This document shows positions 17,335-26,590 of a DNA stretch of 64,000 nt, piece after piece. Position numbers and translations under genes: made by a program. This stretch comes from an uncultured bacterium (GTDB lineage Bacteria > Bacteroidota > Bacteroidia > Bacteroidales > UBA932), in assembly GCA_949300025.1 (NCBI GenBank), contig CASGCS010000005.1:124001-188000 (forward strand). Direction: 5' to 3'. The notes under the pieces are model-generated. The model was not told the DNA's origin. It saw only the letters and a program-made list of their open reading frames with translations, and made no database searches. Within the stretch, counting starts at the first letter, position 1; each line of letters starts with the position of its first letter.

Positions 17335-19203
17335 CTAATACTTCAGCAGGGCCGCAATACCGTCCATTGTACTGACAAGTATCTTCCTGTCTGAGAGCGG
17401 CTGTATATAGTTTATAAGGGCGCCCGAGAGTTTGTGTTTCCATACAATGGAGCCGTCGCTGCCGTCGAGTGCCACGATGTTTCCCTTATCGGTAGGGACA
17501 AATACCAGATCCGAGCCGTCTGTTCCCTCTCCCGCAGCCACGGTAATGGGTGTAGGCGCTATCTCATAGCCGAACTCTGCATTTGCAGCCCAAATCCTGC
17601 GGGGTTCGCTGCCCGATGTAGAGAATGCGAACACACTGTCTTTCATTGTTTTTACATAATAAGTGCTTTTATCTGAAGAGAGACCTACAGATTCTCTTCC
17701 ACCATCTGCCCGCCAGATTTCATTGCCGCTTTTGGCATCTATCGCATACGAGACTCTCTCAGGCGTTGCAATGAAAATCCTGCCGTTGGCCTTTACCGGG
17801 AACACCGCCGCCGGAGAGAACATCCTGCCCTTGCTGTTTGTCCAGCACCACTGCAGCTGACCGTTGGAAGGGTTGAACGAATAGAGCCTGCTTGCCCAGT
17901 CGCCTATTACAACCTGCTCCCTGTCTACATAGGGTTTTGCCTCAATAAAGCCCTTAATGTCGTCGTAACTCCATACAAGCTTGCCGCTTTTAAGGGAAAG
18001 AGCCCTGAATTTGTTGTCCGAAGCACCGATGTATACCTTTCCTCCATATATTGCGGGAGAACCAAGTACAGACTTTCCGCACTCGAATTTCCACTTCAGA
18101 TTGCCTGTGTTCAAATCCAGACAGTAGACATGATTGTCTGAAGAGCCCACCACAACGCTGTTTCCTGAAACGGCAGGTGTGGAATAGACCTTTCCGTCTG
18201 TTGCAAATTCCCAAACGGGCTTACCGTCTGCGGCAGAGAGAGCACGCACGATTCCCTTTGTGTTGGTATAGACTACCTTTGCCTTGTCGCCCTTTCCTGC
18301 CATGACTGCACCGGCGCCAATATCGGAGACATCTTCATACCTCCATACTTCCTTTACGTTTGCATACTTTCCGTTAACCGAATAGTCGGGACGCGGATAG
18401 TTTATACTGCTGTCGAAAGCAAGACCGCGGCTCAGCCTCAGAGTATGCCAGGGGGTTATGGTATAGGGTTTTCCGGAGACTATCCTTTCACTGAACGTTA
18501 CTGTAGAGCCGTTGAATTCCACAATATTGTACCCTGCCCCCGGGCGGCCCGCCTTCATTGAGGAGCGGCCTATCACACCGGGAATGCCTTCATAGACCAT
18601 AGCCCTGTTGGTATGCCAGTGGCCTCCCATTATAAGTTGTGTATTTACCTTTTTCAACTCATCCAGCACATTGGTATAGTTGAGCATGGAACTGTCCATG
18701 GGATAATGGTTTATAAAGACTACGGGCTGCTTTTTGTCAATTGTATTGGCTATCGAGTCGAGCCATACCATGCTCTCGCGCGGCAACAGCGCCGGAGCCA
18801 TGCGCATGTTCGGTCCGCTGTTGGTTCCTATGAATTTTATGCCCTGGAAGTCGAACTCGAACTCCTCATATCCAAACACCTTTACAAATGTGTTGCAGCC
18901 GCTCTCAGACCACTTTGCGTCATGGTTGCCGGCTATGATGTAATAGGGTTTGTTCAACTTGTCGAGAATCGATTTAGCAAGTTCAATCTCCCTGTCTGCG
19001 CCGAACTCCGTAATATCTCCGGTAATTATGGCAAAGGAGAGTTCATCATTCCTGTTTATGTCATCTATGCAGGCTTGCAGGTCTTCTATGCTGGCCGCAC
19101 CCTCGGCGATGTGGGTATCCGAGAGATAGGCAAACTTGAACTGCTGTGAAAAGAGCGGCAGCGCAATGACTGTCGCAACGATTAGGGTAAATAGTTTTTT
19201 CAT
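17335..19203 (-). CDS. Exported metallophosphoesterase fused to PQQ-type beta-propeller
   Basis: A 622-residue secreted protein with signal peptide MKKLFTLIVATVIALPLFSQ. Residues 25-250 form a calcineurin-like phosphoesterase with the metal-ligand motifs SDTHIAEG, GDITEFG, GNHD, NHYP and GGHWHTN. Residues about 290-620 contain tandem PQQ-like propeller blades (repeats of G.V.ALSA.DGK..W and YCLDLNTGNLKWKFE), here without a quinoprotein active-site signature that I can see. It follows batE by 21 bases, so it is probably the last gene of the moxR-bat operon. The substrate is unknown; the propeller may bind cell-wall or protein ligands. Confidence 0.85.
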   Translation of the reverse strand: MKKLFTLIVATVIALPLFSQQFKFAYLSDTHIAEGAASIEDLQACIDDINRNDELSFAIITGDITEFGADREIELAKSILDKLNKPYYIIAGNHDAKWSESGCNTFVKVFGYEEFEFDFQGIKFIGTNSGPNMRMAPALLPRESMVWLDSIANTIDKKQPVVFINHYPMDSSMLNYTNVLDELKKVNTQLIMGGHWHTNRAMVYEGIPGVIGRSSMKAGRPGAGYNIVEFNGSTVTFSERIVSGKPYTITPWHTLRLSRGLAFDSSINYPRPDYSVNGKYANVKEVWRYEDVSDIGAGAVMAGKGDKAKVVYTNTKGIVRALSAADGKPVWEFATDGKVYSTPAVSGNSVVVGSSDNHVYCLDLNTGNLKWKFECGKSVLGSPAIYGGKVYIGASDNKFRALSLKSGKLVWSYDDIKGFIEAKPYVDREQVVIGDWASRLYSFNPSNGQLQWCWTNSKGRMFSPAAVFPVKANGRIFIATPERVSYAIDAKSGNEIWRADGGRESVGLSSDKSTYYVKTMKDSVFAFSTSGSEPRRIWAANAEFGYEIAPTPITVAAGEGTDGSDLVFVPTDKGNIVALDGSDGSIVWKHKLSGALINYIQPLSDRKILVSTMDGIAALLKY

Positions 19204-19224
19204 GTTTTCTGTATTGTGTTTAGT

Positions 19225-19989
19225 TTATATGATTTCAAAATCCGATGACTGGGCCCATCCCTGGCGGCCGTCGGAGAGTTCCACCCTGCTCCAGGTCTCA
19301 ATCTGCTCAAGAACCTCTATCTTGGTTCCCTCATGGAGAATGAAAAGATTGTTGCCTGTAACGTTGGGCGCGCTCTTTACATTGCATACCGGGACCATGA
19401 CTATGGCATAATCCTCATTCACTGCCTTGCCGCGCAGGTTGAACGAAAAGATGAGGGCGCATATCGCAAAGAAGAGCATGATGCAGCCCAGCACGAACGA
19501 ACTTTTCCTCAGTACGATTCCGGCCGCATGCCTGTAAAGCAGAAGGAAAAATGCCACCGCAACCAGCAGTCCGATGGAAACCTTGGCCCAGGCGTTGCAA
19601 GAAAGGGAATTCTTGAGCTTTCCTATCCATACGGTAAGTATGAAATCGGGAATAACCTCTATCTTGTCGAGCGTCTTGAGCCTTGCTATTTCCAGATTGT
19701 TTTTCGTATCCTTGTCTGAAGGATTCAGTTTGAGCGCCCTTTCGTAATAGAGGATTGAAAGGCCGTCTTCCTTAAGTTTGTAGTAGGTATTGGCAATGTT
19801 GTAGTAGAGCTTGTATGAAACCATTCCGCCCTCCTCTATCTCTTTGTAATCGGAGAGCGCCTGCTGATATTCGCCGAGCGAATAGTGGTTGTTGGCCCTG
19901 TTCCACAACTCTGTGTAATCGGAATCCTGCGCCTGAACGGAGAGAGAGCAGAGCAATATTGCTATAAGGGTATATATGCTGTTTCTCAT
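19225..19989 (-). CDS. batE: BatE: TPR and SH3-like membrane protein
   Basis: A 254-residue protein with signal peptide (ends SVQAQ), two to three TPR units (residues 24-110, SLGEYQQALSDYKEIEEGG and ALKLNPSDKDTKNNL), two membrane helices (about 133-153 and 162-182) and a C-terminal bacterial SH3 domain (NVKSAPNVTGNNLFILHEG...GWAQSSDF). This is the standard BatE layout of Bacteroidetes aerotolerance operons. Its gene is separated from batD by one base. Bat proteins are thought to form a periplasmic/inner-membrane complex; the molecular role is not established. Confidence 0.88.
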   Translation of the reverse strand: MRNSIYTLIAILLCSLSVQAQDSDYTELWNRANNHYSLGEYQQALSDYKEIEEGGMVSYKLYYNIANTYYKLKEDGLSILYYERALKLNPSDKDTKNNLEIARLKTLDKIEVIPDFILTVWIGKLKNSLSCNAWAKVSIGLLVAVAFFLLLYRHAAGIVLRKSSFVLGCIMLFFAICALIFSFNLRGKAVNEDYAIVMVPVCNVKSAPNVTGNNLFILHEGTKIEVLEQIETWSRVELSDGRQGWAQSSDFEII

Positions 19990-19990
19990 A

Positions 19991-21823
19991 TCACAACTTG
20001 TTTTCCAATGTAGAGATTATGTCTATTGCGCGTTTATACTGCCCATCCATGGCCCCGTCTGACTGCTGCTGCGAATAGCGCGCCATCTCGCACTCGTCTA
20101 TCAGGCTTATCAGTTCATCGCGCTCCTGGGCCTGTATGCCGCGGCTCTCGAGAAGCTCTATTATGGCATCACGCTGCATTTCTGCAAACTGAATGGAGAG
20201 CTTGTCGCTCACGTAACCCAGAAGAGCCTTGTGCAGTTCTTCATAAAATGGAGCCTGCAATCCTTTGGCAAGGTAACTCTGCGCCAGTTTGAGTCTGTTG
20301 CGCGCCACCTTGTTGGCCCGCCTGTTTCTGGTACGCCTTACATCTCCGCGAAGTTTCTCCCTCTCTTTCAATACCTTGTCCGCCACAAGGAACAACAGTG
20401 CAATAAGTATTACCGCCGCTGCAAAATACCAGCTTGCAATAAGGAAACGGCCTTTCCTCGCCAGGTCTGCCGATGAGGTGAATATGTAGCGTATGTCACT
20501 TCCCAGATTCACGACAGACTGCTTGTTGACCCCGCTCACTACCTGTGCGGAAGAGGAGGCATTGCTGTTTGGAAGCACTTTGAGTTTCAGGGTATCGCTT
20601 TCAAGTGTAATATACCTGCCCTGCCTGATGCTGTAATACGAGTATTTTACGGGCGGAATTACAAAGAGCCCCTCGCTTCTCGGGATAAAGGGAAATTCAA
20701 AGACCTTCTTGCCTGAGAGACCCGACGTGCCGTTGGAGAAACTGTTGTCTGTCTTTACGTCGTACTTTTCAAAATCCTGAGGCAATTCCACAAAGGGAGT
20801 CTCAATGAGATTTATGTTTCCGCTGCCGTTTATCTCGACCGTAAGCGAAGCGGCTTCATGCGCTCTTATGCTGTCTGCACTCAGGTTCACCTCCATGGTA
20901 AAATCTCCCACACCGCCGCCGAACGATGCCGGAGCGCCGGAGGGCAGAGGATTGACTTTTATTGTCGCAGAGGGGGTGGAGAGTCTCTTCCTTACCGTCT
21001 GGTACGTATCAAAGAAACTGTCGAACATCGAGAGCCCGCCTCCCGAAGTGCGTATCTGTATCTGACACACCATATATGAGGGGTCGACAGTAAGGTCTCC
21101 CGTCTGTTGCGGCAAAAGGATATAGCGGCGCAAGACGGCCGAACTGTAGACCTGGTTGTTGTAATTCTCCCTTACGAAATTGATATTTTGGGGCGTTTCC
21201 AGTTCCTGGCTCCAGAAACCGTTGAAAACCGGAAACTTGACATCTTCAAACCCTGCTATGGGCACTCTCGTGTAGAGTTTGAGTGTCGCCACTATAGGCT
21301 CTCCGCGCACGACTTTCGTCTTGCTGAACGAGAGTTTGAGAAATATGTCTTCAGACGAGACCTCGCCGTTTTCAGGAGCGTTGCTCTCCTGCGCCCCGTT
21401 TCCGTTTCCGCTGCTGCTGCCGGAAGAGTTTCCTGCAACGACCTCAATGCTCAACGCCTTGGAGGTGTATTGCTTGCCGTCTATCTTTACACTTGCCGGC
21501 GAAACCGTTGCCACACCGGTCTGGCGGGCTCTCACCATTATGGTGTAATTTATCTCAAACACATCAGTCCTTACGCCGTTCACGATATTGGTGCTCGACA
21601 TTCTCGAAGGCATGGGGCCGGCGAGAAGTTCGAGTCCCGAAAGTTCGGGAGCGGTAAACTCCTCCACTTCGGCATCCGCAGTATAGACGATTCTGAAAAT
21701 CTCGTCTTTTTCAACGACATTGGGTGCATCCACAGTAAAGTTCTGCGCATAAGCCGTTATAGTGGAAAGCGCAAGGAACACAAGTGCAGACAGCCGTATC
21801 ATCAATGTTTTAGATTTATCCAT
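19991..21823 (-). CDS. batD: BatD: oxygen-tolerance family protein
   Basis: A 610-residue protein with signal peptide (MIRLSALVFLALSTITAYAQ), a long periplasmic region of Ig-like beta domains (about 25-440), one membrane helix near residues 458-478 (IASWYFAAAVILIALLFLVA) and a basic cytoplasmic tail with LAQSYLAKG. A Ser/Gly-rich linker lies near residue 145. The match to the BatD family is by layout and motifs such as NFTVDAPNVVEKDEIFRIVY at the mature N-terminus. It starts two bases after batB-batC. Confidence 0.9.
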   Translation of the reverse strand: MDKSKTLMIRLSALVFLALSTITAYAQNFTVDAPNVVEKDEIFRIVYTADAEVEEFTAPELSGLELLAGPMPSRMSSTNIVNGVRTDVFEINYTIMVRARQTGVATVSPASVKIDGKQYTSKALSIEVVAGNSSGSSSGNGNGAQESNAPENGEVSSEDIFLKLSFSKTKVVRGEPIVATLKLYTRVPIAGFEDVKFPVFNGFWSQELETPQNINFVRENYNNQVYSSAVLRRYILLPQQTGDLTVDPSYMVCQIQIRTSGGGLSMFDSFFDTYQTVRKRLSTPSATIKVNPLPSGAPASFGGGVGDFTMEVNLSADSIRAHEAASLTVEINGSGNINLIETPFVELPQDFEKYDVKTDNSFSNGTSGLSGKKVFEFPFIPRSEGLFVIPPVKYSYYSIRQGRYITLESDTLKLKVLPNSNASSSAQVVSGVNKQSVVNLGSDIRYIFTSSADLARKGRFLIASWYFAAAVILIALLFLVADKVLKEREKLRGDVRRTRNRRANKVARNRLKLAQSYLAKGLQAPFYEELHKALLGYVSDKLSIQFAEMQRDAIIELLESRGIQAQERDELISLIDECEMARYSQQQSDGAMDGQYKRAIDIISTLENKL

Positions 21824-21825
21824 AA

Positions 21826-23691
21826 TTACCAGTTTTTCTCCCTTTGATTAGTGTAGGCCTTGGCCTTCTCCCTGTTTACCTTCTCCTGCGTACGGTTCTC
21901 CTTCTGCTGCATGGCCTGTATCATCTGTTCGGCAGCGTTGGGAGATATTTTAGGAGGGGATTGCCCGTTGTCATTGTCCCGGTTGTCCTGATTATCCTGA
22001 CTGTCCTGACTCTCCTGACTGTTCCGGTCATTCCTGTTGTCCTGCTCCTGATTGTTCCGGTTTTCATCCTGGTTGCCGTTGTCCCGGCTCTCATCTCCTT
22101 CGTTATTATTGTTCCGGTCATCGTTGTTCTGGCCCTGGCTGTTCTGGTTCTCCTTGTCTTCGTTGTTCTGGTCCTGATTGTTGTCCTGGCCTCCGCCGCC
22201 GCCCTGCTGGTTCTGCTCGTCTTCAAGTTTCTTCTGTGCATAGGCCAGATTGCTCTTGGTATCCATATCTGCGGGATTGCATCTCAAGGCATTCTTGAAG
22301 GCCTCTATCGCCTCTGCATATTTTTTCTGCTGAAGGTAAGTATTTCCAATATTGTGGTAAAGGTCTGAAGCAAGCGTACTCTCGCACTCCACACGCCCCT
22401 CCTCCCAGTTTATGGAAGAGACGTTGCTTTTGGCCACACTGTCTGCAATCCGGCTATAACTGGTCTGTGCCTGTTCCATGTCATCCATTTTATAAAGCAC
22501 GTTTCCAAGGTTGTATCTTGAAGCGAGCGAGAGCGAATCCTTTATCAGCCCTTTCCTGTACTCGACCTCGGCCTCCCTGTAATTCTCCTTGTTGAAAAGC
22601 CTGTTGCCCTTTCTCACCTCTGAACGGTCTGTCTGGGCCGAAAGCTGCGATGAGGCCAGCATGAAGAGAATTACTGCCGAAAAGAGTTTCCTGCTCGATC
22701 TAAGATTCCCCACAAAAAATTCCAGCAGCATGAATACCAGCGCTATGCCAAAGAAATACATATATTGTTCGTTATAATCTTCAAATACCTGCGATTCGTA
22801 TTGCTGCGCCTTCAATTCCTCGAGTTCGTCCAATATCGGATTCAGGCCGAACTCTGTCGCACCTGCACGCACATAGGAACCGTTTCCTGCCGCAGCCACC
22901 TCCTGAAGCGTAGACTCGTCGAGTTTTGTAACCACTATGTTGCCATCCCTGTCTCTGAGAAGTTCGCCATTGTCATCTATGGGAATGGGCTTGCCCTCCG
23001 GTGTCCCCACTCCTATGCAGAAGACCCTTATTCCCTCTTCGGCGGCATTTGTCGCCGCTATTACAGGGTCCGCTTCGTGGTTCTCTCCGTCTGTAATGAG
23101 AATTATCGCCTTGTTGTCGCGCCCCATCTGCCCTTGTGCGCTGAAACTGCGCATAGACATGTTGATAGCCTCGGCAAGGTCTGTACCCTGGTCAGGTATG
23201 GAGCCGGGATTTATGGAATTGAGAAATATCTTTGCCGAAACATAGTCTGAAGTTATGGGCAGCTGCACGAAAGAGCGCCCGGCAAAGATAACCAGACCTA
23301 TCCTGTCTCCCCTGAGCTTGTCCACCAGTCTTGATATTGCAAGTTTGGCCCTCTCCAGACGGTTTGGAGAGTAATCCTGCGCCAGCATGGAGTTTGAGAC
23401 ATCGAGCGCAATGATTATTTCAGAACCCTTGCGTTCGTTTTCCACAAGTTTGGCACCCATCTGAGGTCTTGAAAGGCCTATGACAAAAAAGACCCATGCA
23501 AGTGCAAAGAAGACCATCCTGACCCACCCCTTGTATCTGGAGCGAAGAGGCATCAACTTCTCCACCAGCGCAATCTCTCCCAATGTCTCCATCTTTTTCC
23601 TTCTGTTGCGCTTCAGCAGGAAGAGAAACATGAAAAAGAAAGGGACCAAAAGAAGTAACAACAAATATTGTGGTGCTGCAAAATATATCAT
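21826..23691 (-). CDS. BatB-BatC fusion: VWA domain plus TPR and acidic Asn/Gln tail
   Basis: A 621-residue inner-membrane protein. Residues 1-75 hold two membrane helices; a von Willebrand A domain follows with the metal-site motif ALDVSNSM near residue 97 and a third helix near 307-330, all as in BatB. Directly after comes a second hydrophobic stretch ending ASSQLSAQTDRSEVRKGNRLF, which looks like a BatC signal peptide and mature start, then TPR units (about 360-495) and a low-complexity Asn/Asp/Gln-rich tail (about 500-590). In many Bacteroidetes batB and batC are separate genes, so this is an in-frame fusion with the internal signal peptide retained as a membrane segment. It lies between batA and batD. 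Confidence 0.87.
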   Translation of the reverse strand: MIYFAAPQYLLLLLLVPFFFMFLFLLKRNRRKKMETLGEIALVEKLMPLRSRYKGWVRMVFFALAWVFFVIGLSRPQMGAKLVENERKGSEIIIALDVSNSMLAQDYSPNRLERAKLAISRLVDKLRGDRIGLVIFAGRSFVQLPITSDYVSAKIFLNSINPGSIPDQGTDLAEAINMSMRSFSAQGQMGRDNKAIILITDGENHEADPVIAATNAAEEGIRVFCIGVGTPEGKPIPIDDNGELLRDRDGNIVVTKLDESTLQEVAAAGNGSYVRAGATEFGLNPILDELEELKAQQYESQVFEDYNEQYMYFFGIALVFMLLEFFVGNLRSSRKLFSAVILFMLASSQLSAQTDRSEVRKGNRLFNKENYREAEVEYRKGLIKDSLSLASRYNLGNVLYKMDDMEQAQTSYSRIADSVAKSNVSSINWEEGRVECESTLASDLYHNIGNTYLQQKKYAEAIEAFKNALRCNPADMDTKSNLAYAQKKLEDEQNQQGGGGGQDNNQDQNNEDKENQNSQGQNNDDRNNNNEGDESRDNGNQDENRNNQEQDNRNDRNSQESQDSQDNQDNRDNDNGQSPPKISPNAAEQMIQAMQQKENRTQEKVNREKAKAYTNQREKNW

Positions 23692-23707
23692 AACCGCTTC
23701 CTTTTTA

Positions 23708-24700
23708 TCAATCGGGCAACTGCTTTATAACAAAAAACCTCAATAACATCTCCAGCAGAATCGCACCCAGCGCGACAAGGGCAAACCGCATAAAGAGTTC
23801 CTTGTATATGGGGAAGGAGTCTACCATTGTCTTGCTCTTCTCCATCTTGTTGATTTCTCCGTAAATCTCCAGAAGCTTGGAGTTGTCGGTAGCCCTGAAA
23901 TACTCTCCTCCTGTCTCCTCCGCTATGTTCTGCAAAAGCTGCTCGTCTATCTCCACCTTCATCTGCTGCAGTTCCACGCCAAACGGAGTCATAACAGGGT
24001 ATGGCGCAGTTCCCATGGCTCCCACTCCAATGGTATAGACCCTTATGCCGTATGTCTTTGCTATCTCCACCGCCATTTGCGGGGAGATTTCACCGGCGTT
24101 GTTCACTCCGTCGGTAAGCAGTATTACCACGCGGCTCTTCGCCTGCGAATCCTTCAGACGCGCCACTGCAGTTGTAAGGCCGTTTCCTATCGCTGTCCCG
24201 TCATCTATGAGCCCGCACTCTATCTCCTTTACAAGATTTATGAGCGTTGCCCTGTCGGTGGTAAGCGGAGACTGCGTATAACTTTCCCCGGCAAAAACCA
24301 CAACGCCTATCCTGTCTGTCGGACGCTCTGCAACAAACTGTATGGCAATCTCTTTTGCCGCATTTATACGGTCGGGGGTAAAATCCCGCGCCAGCATGCT
24401 GGTCGAGACGTCGAGCGCAAGAATTATGTCTATACCCTCCGTATCTATCCTTTCATATACAGATGAAGATCTCGGACGGGCTATCGCCACCACCATTGCA
24501 GAAATGGCTATAATCCTCAACACAAAAGGAATGTGACGGGTATACCGCTTGATTCCGCTCCCCTTTGCACTCCACGGGACAATCGTGGATACCGTAAAGT
24601 ATGGAATCTTCCCGGTCAGTTCCCTGTATATGTAGAAGAGAATCAGCAGAACCGGAACCGCCAGCAGCCACAATAATTTTGGATACTCGAAAAACATCAC
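23708..24700 (-). CDS. batA: BatA: VWA-domain membrane protein
   Basis: A 330-residue protein: short N-terminal helices (LLWLLAVPVLLILFYIYREL and a second near residue 58), a von Willebrand A domain with the MIDAS motif ALDVSTSM and the later T and D positions (DGTAIGNGL, LLTDGVNNAGE), and a C-terminal membrane helix. It overlaps the preceding gene by 4 bases (ATGA), so the two are translationally coupled. The paralogous VWA domain of BatB is encoded next. Confidence 0.92.
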   Translation of the reverse strand: MMFFEYPKLLWLLAVPVLLILFYIYRELTGKIPYFTVSTIVPWSAKGSGIKRYTRHIPFVLRIIAISAMVVAIARPRSSSVYERIDTEGIDIILALDVSTSMLARDFTPDRINAAKEIAIQFVAERPTDRIGVVVFAGESYTQSPLTTDRATLINLVKEIECGLIDDGTAIGNGLTTAVARLKDSQAKSRVVILLTDGVNNAGEISPQMAVEIAKTYGIRVYTIGVGAMGTAPYPVMTPFGVELQQMKVEIDEQLLQNIAEETGGEYFRATDNSKLLEIYGEINKMEKSKTMVDSFPIYKELFMRFALVALGAILLEMLLRFFVIKQLPD

Positions 24701-25683
24701 TTAACCTCCTTTTCCTGCTCCAACTCCTGCATGAAGGTTGAATTTACGAATCTGACCGCCTTTGGAACAGCCTCCTCGTTCGCTGCCGTATCGGGAGAGA
24801 ACTTGGCAAACTTAACCAGGTCGGCCATCTTGAGCAGTTCGTCCAACTCTTCATAAGGCCTTGCCTCTATCTGTTTGTCCTTTAAAGATTCGAGAATTTC
24901 CGCAGATGTCATCTCCATGGCACCCACGCCATATCTTTTCTGGATATACTCACGCAGGGCATCCGTTATGCCCGTATAATACTGCTTCTGTCTGCCGCTC
25001 TGCCACAACTTCTCGCTCCGTATCTTGTCCAGCTTTCTCAGGGCTACGATATGCGGAGGATCCTGCACTATGGGCCGTCCGAAGAAATCCTTGTGCTCGC
25101 GTCTGTACCTGATATATCTTACAACAAGACATACAACTGCCGCAGCCGCGGCGAGTATCAGAACATAGAGAGCTATTTCCTTAAAAGTCAAAGGGTATCG
25201 TACATTGCCCTTTATATCCTTAATCTGGTATTGAGCCGTGTCAATCTGCAATGTCCCCACTGCCAGAAGCGGGCTCTCTACACTGAGCGTATCGGCACCG
25301 TCCTCGCCCGCGACAACCAGAAGCGGCTGCGGCAGCCTGTACGCTCCGCTGTCGAAACTGGTAAGCAGAATCTTTGCATTCAACAGACATTTGCCGCCTT
25401 TCAACGAAACAGTGTCGAGAACGAAATCCGAAACGGCCTCGACCTTTGTTCCGGTTGTATCGAACTGAAGCGTGGCCGAATAGGGCAATATCAAAACCGT
25501 ATCGCCTGCATCCATTTCCAGTTCGAGATTCCAGACTGTCTGGTCGCCTATAAGAATGGAGTCGCGTGAAAGAGACGAACTCTTGACCACCCCCTCTGCG
25601 GCCCCTGCCGCAAAAGCGGACTTGCAAAGCAGAAACACCGCCGCAACCAGAAAAAACCGGATTCTCATTTTTGCCATTCTCAT
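24697..25683 (-). CDS. Membrane-anchored protein of the bat operon
   Basis: A 328-residue protein with a signal peptide (FFLVAAVFLLCKSAFAA), a periplasmic beta-rich region (about 30-165), one membrane helix near 172-192 (EIALYVLILAAAAAVVCLVV) and a helical cytoplasmic part with the segment REYIQKRYGVGAMEMTSAEIL. Proteins of this form sit between the DUF58 gene and batA in other Bacteroidetes and are often annotated only as hypothetical. It starts two bases after the DUF58 gene and overlaps batA by 4 bases. Function unknown. Confidence 0.75.
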   Translation of the reverse strand: MRMAKMRIRFFLVAAVFLLCKSAFAAGAAEGVVKSSSLSRDSILIGDQTVWNLELEMDAGDTVLILPYSATLQFDTTGTKVEAVSDFVLDTVSLKGGKCLLNAKILLTSFDSGAYRLPQPLLVVAGEDGADTLSVESPLLAVGTLQIDTAQYQIKDIKGNVRYPLTFKEIALYVLILAAAAAVVCLVVRYIRYRREHKDFFGRPIVQDPPHIVALRKLDKIRSEKLWQSGRQKQYYTGITDALREYIQKRYGVGAMEMTSAEILESLKDKQIEARPYEELDELLKMADLVKFAKFSPDTAANEEAVPKAVRFVNSTFMQELEQEKEVK

Positions 25684-25685
25684 AT

Positions 25686-26564
25686 CTATTTGCTTTTAAA
25701 CAGAGCTATGAGCCCCTTTACATAATCCTGGTCTGTACCTATGCTTACGCAATCTACCTTGAATTTCTTGAACAGTCTGTTCGCCTTTTCGTAAACACCG
25801 ATACTCCAGGTATCATAATATGCCCTGAGCCTGCGGCTCGAAGTGTCGACCCACCTCTCTTCGCCGCTCTCGGCATCCTTCACTCTTATCAGCCCCACAT
25901 CCGGCAGATGCCTTTCACGCTCGTCGTAAATGTTTATCACCGAAAGGTCGTGACGGTTCACTGCAATTTTCAGAGCCTCTTCATAGTTCGGGTTGCTGCC
26001 CTCGTCTACATCGAGCAAATCGCTCAGAAGAAAGGCATTGCACTTCTTCTTTATGGCATTTGTAAGAAAACGCAGCGCCTCCGAAATGTTTGTTCCGCTG
26101 CCTGCTGGCTTGAATTCCAGAAGTTCTCTCAGAATTCTGAGCAGATGAGTACGTCCCTTTTTAGGAGGAATGAACTTCTCGACCTTTGAAGAAAAGAAGA
26201 GCGCCCCCACCTTGTCGTTGTTTATCGATGCGGAAAACGAAAGTACGGCCGCAACTTCGGCTGCCAGCTCCCTTTTTGTCTTCACCGAGGTTCCGAATAT
26301 TCCCGAGGGGCTTACGTCCACAAGAAGCACCACGGTCATCTCCCTCTCCTCCTCGAATATCTTTATGTACGGAGAGCGCAGCCTGGCCGTCACGTTCCAG
26401 TCCATGTTGCGCACATCGTCTCCGAACTGGTATTCGCGCACCTCGCTGAAAGCCATACCACGCCCCTTGAAGGCCGAGTGGTATTCGCCCGCAAATATCT
26501 GATGGGAGAGAGACTTTGTCTTAATCTCGATTTTCCGTATCTTCTTCAAGAGTTCGTTTTCCAT
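25686..26564 (-). CDS. DUF58 domain protein of the bat operon
   Basis: A 292-residue soluble protein with the DUF58 signature YQFGDDVRNMDWNVTAR near residues 46-62 and a VWA-like fold (VVLLVDVSPSGIFGT, a partial MIDAS). MoxR-DUF58-VWA sets form chaperone-like systems in many bacteria; the AAA protein is thought to act on the DUF58/VWA partners. It starts 26 bases after moxR and is followed closely by the anchored protein gene. Confidence 0.9.
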   Translation of the reverse strand: MENELLKKIRKIEIKTKSLSHQIFAGEYHSAFKGRGMAFSEVREYQFGDDVRNMDWNVTARLRSPYIKIFEEEREMTVVLLVDVSPSGIFGTSVKTKRELAAEVAAVLSFSASINNDKVGALFFSSKVEKFIPPKKGRTHLLRILRELLEFKPAGSGTNISEALRFLTNAIKKKCNAFLLSDLLDVDEGSNPNYEEALKIAVNRHDLSVINIYDERERHLPDVGLIRVKDAESGEERWVDTSSRRLRAYYDTWSIGVYEKANRLFKKFKVDCVSIGTDQDYVKGLIALFKSK

Positions 26565-26590
26565 GACTTCACTCCTTCTGCCGCTCTCTG

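Noticed and set aside
17335..19203. Quinoprotein dehydrogenase
   Set aside because: The propeller repeats are present but no active-site signature was seen, and the N-terminal half is a clear phosphoesterase.
21921..22241. Thr/Arg-rich frame on the minus strand inside the bat operon
   Set aside because: It is a shifted reading of the low-complexity tail of the BatB-BatC fusion.
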